Position numbers and translations under genes: made by a program
Shown: positions 51,596 through 62,454 of the stretch, piece by piece
Layout of the letters: every line of letters begins with the position of its first letter
Numbering within the stretch: position 1 is the stretch's first letter
Notes under the pieces: generated by a model
Databases searched by the model: none
Told to the model about the DNA's origin: nothing
What the model saw: the letters and a program-made list of their open reading frames with translations, nothing else
Assembly: GCA_048772705.1 (NCBI GenBank)
Contig: JBLWGC010000047.1
Span: 1-64,000 of the forward strand
Origin: Leidyana gryllorum EB-2025a
Taxonomy: Eukaryota; Apicomplexa
DNA length: 64,000 nucleotides
Direction of reading: 5' to 3'

Positions 51596-53752
51596 ATGAA
51601 ATTGAATCTGCTTCCAATTGCTCTGATCGGAACGACCAGTGCGGAAGACAAATGTTTTCTTCCGATCGATGTGATGTTCTTACAAGATACCACTGGCTCT
51701 TTTAAAGAGGATCTGCCGTTAATCGTACGGCAGATCCCAGACATGGTGTCTGCGATATTGGAACAGAATCCTCATTCGTACTTTGGTGTGTCGGAATTCA
51801 AAGATAAGCCTTTTTACCCTCTTGCCGAACAAGATGATTTTTGCTATAAATTGAATGGACCCTTATCACAATCAATCGACAGATTCCAACAAGATTATTC
51901 TAAATTGTATGCTTCGGGTGGCGGAGATATTCCGGAAGCACACTACCAAGCGTTGATAGATGTGGCTCAGGACTCTGAGGTCGGCTGGCACCGCATCGTC
52001 GCCGATCCCAAGATTAGCGATGGGGTAGGGGCCCGTGTCATCATCATGTCGACAGACGCCCCCCCTCACCTGCCTGGAGACATGGCCAAGTTGTCAATGT
52101 ATGACACGGTGCCCCAAGGACTCCCGGCCAATCTCGGAAGAATCAGTTTGCCCGACCCCGGCGTTTCGTGTCGCGAGTACGATTTCCCCAGCCCAGCTCA
52201 GGTCGCCCAAGCTCTCAAGGATGAACACATCTACCTGGCAATCCTAACTCCCGCGTGGCAGAACATCACCGGCGCCTGGAAGTGGGTGAATGAAGATCTC
52301 CTCGGTCAACCAGCTGACTTTTATCAATTCATAAACGAGGACTCGTCGGATATGTTGGATGGTGTGATGCGAGTTCTCAAATCGGTCACAGAGACAGCTT
52401 GTGCCTCGCCTTACGAAGAAACCACTCCGACTCCTACAACCCTCTGGAGCACACCGAGCACAACTACCGAGGGCACTCGACTGACCTCTATCGGTGCCAC
52501 CAGCTCGGCAGAGGGAACCCGCGTTACCTCTGGAGGGACCATCGGAAGCGAGACGGTTGATACTGGAATCACTGGAACCACCACTACTGGCTTCGGAACC
52601 AAGTTGACCTCTATCGGTGCCACCAGCTCGGCAGAGGGCACTCGACTGACCTCTATCGGTGCCACCAGCTCGGCAGAGGGAACCCACGTTACCTCTGGAG
52701 GGACCATCGGAAGCGAGACGGTTGATACTGGAATCACTGGAACCACCACTACTGGCTTCGGAACCAAGTTGACCTCTATCGGTGCCACCAGCTCGGCAGA
52801 GGGAACCCGCGTTACCTCTGGAGGGACCATCGGAAGCGAGACGGTTGATACTGGAATCACTGGAACCACCACTACTGGCTTCGGAACCAAGTTGACCTCT
52901 ATCGGTGCCACCAGCTCGGCAGAGGGCACTCGACTGACCTCTATCGGTGCCACCAGCTCGGCAGAGGGAACCCGCGTTACCTCTGGAGGGACCATCGGAA
53001 GCGAGACGGTTGATACTGGAATCACTGGAACCACCACTACTGGCTTCGGAACCAAGTTGACCTCTATCGGTGCCACCAGCTCGGCAGAGGGCACTCGACT
53101 GACCTCTATCGGTGCCACCAGCTCGGCAGAGGGAACCCGCGTTACCTCTGGAGGGACCATCGGAAGCGAGACGGTTGATACTGGAATCACTGGAACCACC
53201 ACTACTGGCTTCGGAACCAAGTTGACCTCTATCGGTGCCACCAGCTCGGCAGAGGGAACCCGCGTTACCTCTGGAGGGACCATCGGAAGCGAGACGGTTG
53301 ATACTGGAATCACTGGAACCACCACTACTGGCTTCGGAACCAAGTTGACCTCTATCGGTGCCACCAGCTCGGCAGAGGGAACCCGCGTTACCTCTGGAGG
53401 GACCATCGGAAGCGAGACGGTTGATACTGGAATCACTGGAACCACCACTACTGGCTTCGGAACCAAGTTGACCTCTTTGGGCGGACCGACTGAGGTCGAC
53501 CCCCTTTCGACAACCACAAGTCTGCGAGTGGACACACGTGGAACTTCAACAATTCCCAGCCTCACTGGGGAGCCTGCCGGGTCGATGCCCACATTGGATG
53601 TGACAGCTCCTGAGTGTAACACGTGTCTGCCGGGGTATCCCGAGCCTTGTTGCCCGCATCCGCATTGCTGTCCTGCAGTGGTGATACAATTAAGCCAACG
53701 ACCCAAGAAGGTATTGTTTGAATTCGCGGATCATACATTAGCTGGAAAATGA
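51596..53752 (+). CDS. Integrin-beta-I-like (VWA) secreted protein, paralogue 5, with long non-mucin repeat stalk
   Basis: 718 residues from the ATG at 51596 (signal peptide KLNLLPIALIGTTSA). This is the most diverged domain (for example SFKEDLPLIVRQIPDMVSAI and SGGGDIPEAHYQALIDVAQD), but MIDAS DTTGS, STDAPPHLPGD and YDFPSPAQ are conserved. In place of the poly-Thr stalk there is a tandem repeat region of seven GGTIGSETVDTGITGTTTTG units, near-identical in DNA. The Cys-rich end is conserved in pattern (CLPGYPEPCCPHPHCCPAVVI). It is the founder-like member: divergent domain, but still secreted and unanchored. AT-richer codons near the 5' part contrast with its paralogues. Confidence 0.9.
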   Translation: MKLNLLPIALIGTTSAEDKCFLPIDVMFLQDTTGSFKEDLPLIVRQIPDMVSAILEQNPHSYFGVSEFKDKPFYPLAEQDDFCYKLNGPLSQSIDRFQQDYSKLYASGGGDIPEAHYQALIDVAQDSEVGWHRIVADPKISDGVGARVIIMSTDAPPHLPGDMAKLSMYDTVPQGLPANLGRISLPDPGVSCREYDFPSPAQVAQALKDEHIYLAILTPAWQNITGAWKWVNEDLLGQPADFYQFINEDSSDMLDGVMRVLKSVTETACASPYEETTPTPTTLWSTPSTTTEGTRLTSIGATSSAEGTRVTSGGTIGSETVDTGITGTTTTGFGTKLTSIGATSSAEGTRLTSIGATSSAEGTHVTSGGTIGSETVDTGITGTTTTGFGTKLTSIGATSSAEGTRVTSGGTIGSETVDTGITGTTTTGFGTKLTSIGATSSAEGTRLTSIGATSSAEGTRVTSGGTIGSETVDTGITGTTTTGFGTKLTSIGATSSAEGTRLTSIGATSSAEGTRVTSGGTIGSETVDTGITGTTTTGFGTKLTSIGATSSAEGTRVTSGGTIGSETVDTGITGTTTTGFGTKLTSIGATSSAEGTRVTSGGTIGSETVDTGITGTTTTGFGTKLTSLGGPTEVDPLSTTTSLRVDTRGTSTIPSLTGEPAGSMPTLDVTAPECNTCLPGYPEPCCPHPHCCPAVVIQLSQRPKKVLFEFADHTLAGK
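52469..53476 (+). repeat. Coding tandem repeat array (123-bp unit, 42-bp sub-unit insertions)
   Basis: Seven copies of a 41-residue (123-bp) unit containing GGTIGSETVDTGITGTTTTG and FGTKLTSIGATSSAEG. Some are separated by an extra 14-residue (42-bp) TRLTSIGATSSAEG sub-unit, which makes a 165-bp period. Copies are almost identical in nucleotide sequence (one H for R visible), so expansion or homogenisation is recent. Confidence 0.95.
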
Positions 53753-53970
53753 GTCATTTGAGTGGCTGACTTAGCACGGAAGCGAAGGTGTTGACTTCGA
53801 CTTTTGAATTCGGAATTAGGCTGGATCGACTTTGAGACATATTGTGCACACCGGAGCATCTCGTGCTCTGGTGAACCTTTGCATTCAGAGAAGAGATAAA
53901 GGAGACAAGGGCTTATAGGAGACGGGTCTCATTGGCATAGACAGATTGGTTTTTTTTGCTGTGTTGAGTG

Positions 53971-56900
53971 ATGATGGACACTTCAACCACGAATGAGCAA
54001 TCACCTACAACTGGTCAGGGGAGTTTCAAGAGGAGAGACGCTCTGCTCGAGTACCAAAGGGAGGTAGAGAAGATTTGGGAAGAGCGTAAGCCTTTTGAGG
54101 TTGAAGCTGACCCCACCAAGACGGATGAAACCTTCTTCGTCACGTTCCCATTCCCCTACATGAATGGTCGTCTCCACCTTGGGCATGCGTTCTCACTGAC
54201 CAAAGCCGAGTTTACAGCTCGCTATCAACGCCTTCTGGGCAAAAGGGTGTTGTGGCCTTTCGCTTTCCACTGCACCGGTATGCCCATCGCTGCCTGTGCT
54301 GACAAGTTGAGGAACGAATTGGAGGATGCCGCCGCTGGTGGCCCGAAGAGGGTTGATGTGGGAGAGGAGGAGGCCGCCGAAGTCGAACTGACAGCGAATG
54401 TTACTTTCGCGGGGAGAAAGTCGAAGGCCGTAGCCAAGACTGGCACGGGGAAAACACAGTGGGAGATTTTGAAGGACATTGGTGTCCCGACTGAGGAGAT
54501 TCCCAAGTTTGCTGATGCATCTCATTGGCTGAAGTATTTCCCCCCCATCGGAAAAGCCGACTTGAAATCCTTTGGGGTCTCAGCCGACTGGCGTCGCTCT
54601 TTCATCACCACTGACGTCAATCCGTATTTCGACCGGTTTGTCAAATGGCAATATCGACTGCTGCTCGAACGTGGTCGAGTCAAGTTTGGGCTGAGACCGG
54701 CTGTATTCTCTCGGTAAGATTATGAAAAGAGAGACTCGGTGTAATCTGCTTTCGCCGCCTGCAGAATAGACAATCAGCCATGCGCTGACCACGATCGTGC
54801 TGCTGGTGAGGGGTCCAACCCTCAGGAGTACACAATGCTCAAGCTCACTGTGTCTGAGGTCCCGGAAGAGTGGATTCAGAAGTGTCCGCAACTGAAGGGA
54901 GCTCGAATTCATCTCGTTGCTGCGACGTTGAGGCCAGAGACAATGTACGCACAAACCAACTGTTTTGTTCTGCCGTCGGGTGTGTACCACGTGGTACCCG
55001 CTTTCGAGCGTCAACTTGACATGAAGGATATCGTTGCGGACCAGAAGGGCTACGTGGCCGTCAAAACGTTGACAGCAGACGAGGTGAAGGAGCAGTGCAA
55101 GGACTACTATGTCTGCTCTGAGCGAAGTGCTGCCAATATGGTTTATCAGGGTATAATTCCAGCTGCTCCCGTGAAGATGCCATGCGTCTACTCTGAGCCA
55201 CACGTACTCTTCGATGTCACTGGGAAGGAGCTCATCGGTCTTCCCCTCAAGGCACCTCTCGCCCAATATGAGTCTATCTACGTTCTCCCGTTGCCCACCA
55301 TCAAGATGGACAAGGGAAGCGGCGTGGTAACGTCTGTTCCGTCGGACGCTCCCGATGACTACGCCATGCTCAAGGACTTGCAGACCAAAGCAAAGCTGCG
55401 TGAAGAGTACGGTGTCAAGGAAGAGTGGTGCAACAGAGACCTCGTTGAAGTCATTGAGATCCCCGGTTACGGACGACGGGCGGCCGCCGACCTGTGTGAG
55501 AAAGCTAAGGTCTCGAGCTACAAGGATGAGACTAAGCTCAAAGCCATCAAGGACGAAGTCTACCAGAAAGGTTTCTATGAGGGAGTTATGCTTTTGGGTC
55601 AGTATGCGGGCATTCCAGTCACCGAAGCCAAAGATAAAGTCAAGGCTGATCTGATTGAGCAAGGGAGCGCCATCCGCTACATGGAGCCAGAGCGCAAAGT
55701 TCTGTCTCGTTCCGGAGACGACTGCGTAGTCGCTCTCTGTAACCAATGGTACAGCGACTTTGGCAACCCCGAATGGACTGCAATGGTCGTCAAACATGTG
55801 GAGAACCCCGAAACCTTCGAGGCATACGGTCAGCGCTCTGCTTACGTCAACGTCGCGAACTGGCTGGAGGGCTGGGCGTGTTCCCGTAACTACGGATTGG
55901 GCACTGTGCTCCCCTGGGAAGCTGAGCAGGGAAACAGAGTGCTCATTGAGTCTCTATCCGACTCAACTATCTACTTCGCCTACTACACTGTGTCCCACTT
56001 CTTCCAGTCAGATATGTACGGCGCGACTGCTGGATCTATGAACATCAAACCGGAGCACCTTCGTGATGCCGAGTTCAACTACATCTTCTGTCAGACTGAT
56101 GAAATGCCGGCTGACAGCGAAATCAGTCAAGAGAATCTCAAAACACTCCGTAGCGCGTTCGAGTACTGGTATCCGATGAGCCTCCGTGTTAGTGGCAAGG
56201 ATTTGGTGCCTAACCATCTCACAATGGCACTCTTCCACCACGCAGCGATTTGGCCCCACCGCCCCGATCTGTGGCCTCGTGGATACTACGTGAACGGTCA
56301 TCTGCTTCTTGATGATCAGAAGATGTCCAAATCCACTGGGAACTTCCTGACTGTCTCTGACTCTGTACAACAATATGGAGCAGATGCCACTCGTTTGGCT
56401 TTGGCTGAAGCGGGAGACAACGTGGATGACGCCAACTTTAGAACCACCACCGCAAACGGATGTCTGATGAAGTTGTATGTTCTCGTTCAGTACGCTCAGG
56501 ATCTGGTCAAGAAGAAGGAAGCTGGAACTTTGTACACCGGTCCGAAGCGCACCATTGATTTGATGTTCGAGAACGAATGCATTGATCGCATCATCAAAGC
56601 GAAACAAGCCTTTGACGGTATGGTGATGCGTGACGCTCTCAAGTTTGGTGTTTATGAGCTCAACTCGTTGAAAGATACTTACCGCCTCATGCTGCCTGTG
56701 ACTGAAGAGGTCCACCAGGAATCCATCTTCAAGTGGTTGGAGTGGTTGACCATCGTGGCATCCCCGATCGCCTGCTTCACAATGGAGTACATCAACACAG
56801 TGGTGCTGAAGAAGGAGCTCTCCATCACCAAAGCACTGTGGCCCGATGTCAAGGACGGGTTTGATGGCAGTCTGCACAGGAAATACCAACTGTTGATTGA

Positions 56901-57399
56901 TTTTGCCGAAGACCAACGGAGAGCGTTGGAGAAACAGAGTGCCCCCAAGAAGGGCAAGGGAGGAGCGGAGCCCGAGAAGAAGGCTCAGATGGAGAAAATG
57001 ACAGTGTACGTGGCGGCTGCCTACCTGCCGTGGCAGCAGGAGGTGCTGAAGGTTCTGCAGACTCTGGAGGTCGACGAGACTACCAATACGCCGAAAGACC
57101 CGAAATACATAGAGGTCGTGAAAAATGCCGAGAGTGTGAAAGCGATGGACAACAAGACAATGAAATTGGCATTGGGTTTCGCATCCTTCCAAATCAAGGA
57201 GGAGCTGAGACTACGTGGAGTATCGGCCTTGTCTCTCGAACTGGGATTCGACGAAGCCGATTGGTACAAACAGAACGAAGAGTACTTATTGAGAGTCATT
57301 GGACTAAAGGAAATGCACGTGGTACCGTGGACCGAAAGTATGTTGAACGAGACCAAGAAAGCAGCTACTCCAGGAAAGCCTATCGTATTGTTCAGCTAG
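53971..57399 (+). CDS. LARS1: Leucyl-tRNA synthetase, cytosolic (archaeal/eukaryotic type)
   Basis: Two exons, 53971-54713 and 54765-57399, give 1125 residues; intron of 51 nt. The start is ATG 53971 (MMDTSTT); a GTG just before is not a start. Class I synthetase that charges tRNA-Leu. The HIGH-type motif is in PYMNGRLHLGHAF near residue 62. A large CP1 editing insertion follows (TLRPETMYAQTNC, then YVCSERSAANM). The WEGWACSRNYGLGT segment binds substrate, and KMSKS is present as DDQKMSKSTGNF near 766. The C-terminal anticodon-binding and extension domains are Lys-rich. Size matches eukaryotic cytosolic LeuRS. Its TAG stop overlaps the stop of the convergent CAX gene. Confidence 0.97.
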
Positions 57400-59391
57400 A
57401 TAATGTCGCTATATTTGGGGTTCTCCCAAAAGTACATCATGGCTACGAAAGACACAACGTAGTGGTTGCCCACCCAAACCAACGAAGAGAGTGGCTCACC
57501 GATAACAACATAAGCAGTGAGGAGAATGGACCCCTCAAGCCAGTTGGAGTACCCGTCCTGCAAAATGCTGCACAGACAGAGAGAATTAACGCGAGTCCAC
57601 CGAGTACCGCCCGCACGTACCCGGCAACGACAAGTACGGCGATCAGTAAGATTAGGCACTCAAAGGCGTGGAGATTGAGGGACATTGGTTGACCAACTGC
57701 CCAACCCATCAGCACTGTGACTGGTGTGACGAACAACAACATTTGGCAACTCGATCCTGCAGGAAGGTGATGAGTGACACAGAGAGAGAGAGAGAGAGAC
57801 AGAGGGCATATATAGATCTCTGAAAGATTACTCACCCACAGCACAACCGAGTGATAGATCCATCTTGTTGTTCAACGCAACGATAACTGATGTATAGTGT
57901 TCAGCAGCGTTCCCAATTATTGGCAGCAATATAATTCCAATGAACTCTTTACTCAAGTCAAGCCGGGCGACCACGCCCGATATGCTGGAGATCAAATATT
58001 CCGAGTTCATCGTACACAGTACTGTGCACACTGCCAAGACCCCGCAAGCGGTGGTCATCGTTATGTCACCATCGTCGTCCCCTTCTTCATTGAATAGCCA
58101 GCTGTGCGTCCCTAGTTGGAACACCATGTACTGAGACAACAACGCATCATGGTACCAAGGCCAAGGCCGAGCCTCCTCGTACCTGGAGATAAACACCGAC
58201 CAAGAGAAAAGAGATCATTCGGGAGGCGTGAAGAACCTCATCTTGGGAGGAACCCGATAGAACCGCTACATACCTGGTGACAGGTGTGTGACCCGGTTTG
58301 GAGGGGTCAGAAGCTTACATTGTGGGTAAACTAGCACAGAATATGCCGAGGAGGAGGAGGGAAGAGCTTGTTGAGGCTCCGATCGCACTGAATTGTTGGA
58401 TCTGTGCGATGGGGGGAGGAGACGGCGATTGCGCGGAACCAAGGAGACACGGCGAGCGATTACCTTGTACTTCAGACCACCGAATAGAAAAGCACAGCCA
58501 GTGACTAAGAGCAAATTTGACAGAATTGAGCCGATCAGTGTGCACCGGACGACGACGATCTCGCCCTGCAACAACAGGACAATCTAATGACGGAGAGCGG
58601 AGAAGAAGACGAAGCGACTGTTACAGCAGCAGGCAAGAGACACAGCTCTCTCTGTGTGCACCACATTGTCGGTCCCGGGCTCACCTGGCGGAGACCGGCG
58701 ATACAAAGTAACATTTCGACGATATTACCGAACCAGGCATTCAACAAACCGCCAATGATACTATTGGTGCTGGCAGCCAAATCTTCGGTAGCTTTGCCCA
58801 TGATCCAAGCCTGGGGAACGATGGCGAGGAAATTCAACCAAAATACAGCGACAGGTCTGCGCGACAAAGAGAGAGATCGATTACGAGGGGGGGGGCCGAG
58901 TGAGGGGGAGCGAGCGAGGGAGGGCCGAGTGAGGGAGTAACAGAGATCGTCGACAACGGAACGGGGCCGGGAAGAGGCCAAGTGACTGACACTTACCCCA
59001 TGTTAAGATGGTAAGCTCCGATACCAAGGGGAATAAAGATGAACATCCATGAGATCATCCATGTTTGACGTAGGACACCCAGCAGGCCAATGGGCGCTTG
59101 GGTCGACGATCCTCCCCCCTTCTGACTACTCAGAGCTCGTGACGCCTTCCGGAGGGACTGTTTGGAGGCCAGAGAAGAGCTCAGTTGGGTTTGAGGCTGT
59201 TCTGTTTCCCATGCGGCCGCCTTTGCCCGCCGTCGCCGTTTGTTGGCGGTAGAAGCAGTGCCCGCAGATTCTAAGTCATGTTGTGTATGCCATTGGGACG
59301 AGTTGAGGAGTGATTGGCTGAGAAACTGCTGTGGCGACGACGTGGGCGAACCGGTAGGGTGGGCGCCCCCGGCCAAGGGCGACAACCTCAT
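57396..59391 (-). CDS. CAX: Vacuolar Ca2+/H+ exchanger, CAX family
   Basis: Nine exons: 59391-58997, 58856-58685, 58565-58464, 58401-58319, 58273-58183, 58130-57836, 57756-57621, 57567-57500, 57442-57396. All are in frame and give 462 residues. CAX proteins use the proton gradient to load Ca2+ into vacuole-like stores. Family blocks are clear: WLNFLAIVPQA, GGLLNAWFGNIVEMLL (first alpha repeat), IGSILSNLLLVTGCAFLFGG, VYLQYMVFQLGTH, IILLPIIGNAAEHYTSVIVA (second repeat) and GWAVGQPM. NWLEGSILLTAYVVIA and MMYFW end the protein. The acidic EEGDDDGD stretch before the second repeat is the usual acidic loop. A ~90-residue Ser/Gln/Arg-rich N-terminus is probably regulatory. Confidence 0.93.
57781..57798. 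repeat. (AG)9 microsatellite in CAX intron
   Basis: Perfect AG dinucleotide run inside the 79-nt intron at 57757-57835. A likely source of length variation. Confidence 0.9.
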
Positions 59392-59591
59392 GGTGGGTCT
59401 GATATTTTCGGGTTGTTTTATCTAATCTGGTACATATCTGCAAACTTAATCACGGGGGCATCAGATTATTTAGATCGATCACTGTTGACATGTTACACTA
59501 CGGACTTGGGATGTGGGGCAAAAATTGGCCAAATCGATTAGATTTTTCCGTGGTGTTCTCCCCCTTGTGTCCCTACGACTAACCGTTAATT

Positions 59592-60539
59592 ATGGAAGCT
59601 TACGCTCTTGACAAGTTCCGGATACCGAATGAGTATGCCGAAGCGGAGCGAATGTTGGTCAAAAGGCCCCAGGAGGCTCTGGAGACGCAATATCTCATCG
59701 ATCGTCGTTGGCGAGAAGAAAACTGGGTTGGAGCTCCCGAGTTCAACCGAGCCGCTGAACAGCATTACAACATCACTCGTACCCTCAAACATCGCGAGCT
59801 CGCCGTTAGTTGGATGGGTGGAGAGGACGTCGTGTCCATAGACTCCATCTACGTGCGCGATACAGTCTTGATGACGCCTGCCGGCATGGTCACGTGTCTT
59901 CTGACCAAGACATCTCGGCTTGGCGAAGCTGACGAGACCGCCGAGTACCTCGATCAACTTGGAGTGCCTCTAGTCGGGGCCATCGAGTACCCCGGTAAAC
60001 TCAACGGCAGTGATGCGGTATGGTTTGATTCGAGCAATCTTATCGTTGCTGAGACCGATGAAACGAATGCTGAAGCTATCGACCAACTTCGAAAGATCTT
60101 TGCTGCCCACAAAGCCCTAAAGAATGTGAAAATTCATCACTTTGATCTTCGCGAACTCAATAAGAAAATTGAAAAAGATGCGGAGGGCCAAGTCAAATAC
60201 CGAGTCCGCGGCTGTCTGAACAGTGCCCTCTCTTTTATCTCCAACAAGTGGGCCGTCCTGTGCCCAGAGAGACTCCCCCCTCCACTCCTGCAGCTGTTAA
60301 AACAACTAGACTGCCAATTCATAGAGTGTTCCCTCGAAGAATGGAACAATTTCAATTGTGAAGTATTTATGCTCATGCCCCACAAGGGATTCATGGCCGA
60401 TGAACCAGGTGCCAAGGATATTGCCGACAAGATCAAAGACAAATGCAATGTCTATATTAAGCTATTCAACATGCCCGATCTCCTGCTAGGCCGCGCGGGT
60501 TTAGCTGGCATTGTGTGTCCTTTTCTACGTAGCCAATGA
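59592..60539 (+). CDS. Amidinotransferase/DDAH-fold protein, catalytic residues altered
   Basis: 315 residues, single exon. The pattern is of the pentein superfamily (dimethylarginine dimethylaminohydrolase, arginine deiminase, glycine amidinotransferase). It contains SIDSIYVRDTVLMTPAGMV, RLGEADETAEYLDQLGVPLV, a SDAVWFDSSNLIVAETDETN block where active enzymes have EGGD and SxRTN, and a terminal Cys in AGIVCPFLR. The EGGD segment reads LNGSD and the substrate Arg is missing, so activity is doubtful. A conserved fold with binding or regulatory function is possible (inference). Start codons of this gene and the divergent CAX gene are 200 bp apart. Confidence 0.65.
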   Translation: MEAYALDKFRIPNEYAEAERMLVKRPQEALETQYLIDRRWREENWVGAPEFNRAAEQHYNITRTLKHRELAVSWMGGEDVVSIDSIYVRDTVLMTPAGMVTCLLTKTSRLGEADETAEYLDQLGVPLVGAIEYPGKLNGSDAVWFDSSNLIVAETDETNAEAIDQLRKIFAAHKALKNVKIHHFDLRELNKKIEKDAEGQVKYRVRGCLNSALSFISNKWAVLCPERLPPPLLQLLKQLDCQFIECSLEEWNNFNCEVFMLMPHKGFMADEPGAKDIADKIKDKCNVYIKLFNMPDLLLGRAGLAGIVCPFLRSQ

Positions 60540-60819
60540 CCGGACCTCTCGAAACCAGCGCTGCTTCAAATCTGTTATAGTGACTATCTGAGGGCAATAA
60601 GAACCCCCCAATCCCATCTCAATCAATTCCGCCAACCCTTTCGTACATACAGACAACCCGACCGACATCGTTCGTGCCGGCCCAGCAGACTCCGCCAGCG
60701 GTTTACTTTGGCTGTTGAAAACAACACATCTTTCGGGAAACCAGACGAAAAGTCACCAGGCTGACCACTGAATTCCCTGTGTGTGTCTTCGTGCACACAA
60801 TTTACAAGTTTGGGGGGAA

Positions 60820-62454
60820 CTAGGGGACGTAACCCCACCACATCCTGTCTTGCTCAGGTGTAAGTCTATTTCCACTATCAAAGAAGCTATCTTGGTTTTG
60901 ATATGCCCGCAAGAACATCGTTTGGCCGAGAGACGGCAGCATCTCGCAAACGGACCAAAATCGTTCCGGTCGCTTGTACCATCTCTCAGCAAAGTGGGGA
61001 AGACGTTCTTGTGCATAAAGAAAGTCCCCTCCAACTATTCGCACCCACTCAGCATAATAGTCAGCATTGTTCATCTGGCAGCCTTCCACAGTGGCATTGG
61101 GACTTATTCCAGATAGCATCCAAACGCCTTTCCGCTCGTGCAGGTATCGAATGAGTCCATATTTGACCACTTGCAGTATTGTATCACCATTGAACGGACT
61201 TCCAATGAACCTCTCAAAAAGATACTGCTCATTGTCAACGTCCTGCGGGTTCGGGTGGTAGATCCGACTCCGGAAGCCCGGCTGACGCAGGGGTTCGATG
61301 TGAATTTCATACGGAGTGTCACTGCCTCGGAGCTCGCGCAGCAGACGCAGCGGCCAATAGGACTCTGCCGTGACGTCTGGTGGTGGGGTTGCGGTAGGGG
61401 CGGTCGGAGTCGTAACAGAGATCGGTTTCGAGGTGGCAGAGGAAGTGGCCTTGGGGCTAAGGTCTGAGGTTGCGAGAATGCTTAGAAGGGTGGAAGCAGC
61501 CTCCTGGAGACGGCGTGCTGCTGCAGGGGGAGACCGTGACTCGGATTTCGGCGGTGACACAGAAGTGTGTGCATCGGCAGCGGTCGCCGCCGCTGTCAAC
61601 AGGGCGGACAGCATTGTCGCCGCCTCCATAGGGGTGTTGTGTGACGTCGTCCCTGGAGGCTTAGTACTGGTGACTTCGGCAGCGAGTTGAGCCATGAAAC
61701 TATTTGCGAATGCGGTCGAGGACGACGTCGATGGAGTCGTTGCTACATGTGTGACAGGCGGTGTGGAGACGGTGTCAGCGGGAGGGACCTTGCGGTCGAT
61801 CCAGTCGTTCTTGTGTTGGAGAAGGTACTCTACGTCATCGTGGCGCAGTGTGGGCCAAGGATCGTGTGGGAAGTGGTGTTCATGGGAAATGTTAGAATTG
61901 ATAGTAAAGCGGCTTCGTGGGTCAACATGCAGGTCAGCCCAAATCTGGTCCCCTCGTTTGACCGGGATAGAGAATGGCGGAACGAGAACAAAATGCTTGG
62001 AATAGCGGCAAAACGAAGACGGTGACACTGCAGCCGAGAGGCTCTCGTAGAGTATCTGCGAGGGTGTGCGATGGCCCTGGGAATACGATACTGCTGGGTC
62101 AATCCACCTGGGCAAAGAATGGGGTTTGAATGTGTGCCTGTCTTGATCCACGAGATGTACTCTTCCCATAAAAATGTTAGATCGTGGAGGAGGGTGTGTG
62201 TGTCGCGCTCTCAGATTGGTGTCTTCTTGGTCGTCATAGCGTTCCTCGAGCGTGAGTTTCTCCCGCCTTATAGTGTGTAGGCGTACACGAGCGTCTTCAT
62301 ACCATAGCTGCCAAACTTGCGAGAAGGAGAAGGTCGATTGGGGCTCGTAAAATATCAAGCAAATTGTGGTGGAGTCATGAGAGGCTGCAAGCACCGTTGG
62401 GGCCCATATGGCTAGAAATAGGATCGGTACACAGAGATACCATCTACGGCCCAT
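60820..62454 (-). CDS. Predicted secreted protein with Ala/Ser/Thr-Pro-rich linker, unknown family
   Basis: 544 residues from the ATG at 62454. It begins a strong signal peptide (GRRWYLCVPILFLAIWAPTVLA); the longer open frame upstream has only a TTG at its head. The N-terminal ~220 residues are folded-looking (ICLIFYEPQSTFSF, FVLVPPFSIPVKRGDQIWAD). A ~170-residue Thr/Ser/Pro/Ala-rich linker follows, likely glycosylated. The C-terminal domain, ~150 residues, contains YEIHIEPLRQPGFRSRIY, NPQDVDNEQYLFERFIGSPF and ADYYAEWVRIVGG. No known family recognised and no membrane anchor seen. It starts 77 bp from the divergent acyltransferase gene. Confidence 0.65.
   Translation of the reverse strand: MGRRWYLCVPILFLAIWAPTVLAASHDSTTICLIFYEPQSTFSFSQVWQLWYEDARVRLHTIRREKLTLEERYDDQEDTNLRARHTHPPPRSNIFMGRVHLVDQDRHTFKPHSLPRWIDPAVSYSQGHRTPSQILYESLSAAVSPSSFCRYSKHFVLVPPFSIPVKRGDQIWADLHVDPRSRFTINSNISHEHHFPHDPWPTLRHDDVEYLLQHKNDWIDRKVPPADTVSTPPVTHVATTPSTSSSTAFANSFMAQLAAEVTSTKPPGTTSHNTPMEAATMLSALLTAAATAADAHTSVSPPKSESRSPPAAARRLQEAASTLLSILATSDLSPKATSSATSKPISVTTPTAPTATPPPDVTAESYWPLRLLRELRGSDTPYEIHIEPLRQPGFRSRIYHPNPQDVDNEQYLFERFIGSPFNGDTILQVVKYGLIRYLHERKGVWMLSGISPNATVEGCQMNNADYYAEWVRIVGGDFLYAQERLPHFAERWYKRPERFWSVCEMLPSLGQTMFLRAYQNQDSFFDSGNRLTPEQDRMWWGYVP

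Noticed and set aside
52411-53706. 431-codon antisense ORF opposite the repeat array
   Set aside because: It is open only because the repeat unit lacks antisense stops, which is copied seven times. There is no independent signal of coding.
61138-62025. Several plus-strand ORFs opposite the secreted protein gene
   Set aside because: They are antisense shadows of the Ala/Thr/Pro-rich linker. The minus-strand frame has a signal peptide and is open over 544 codons.
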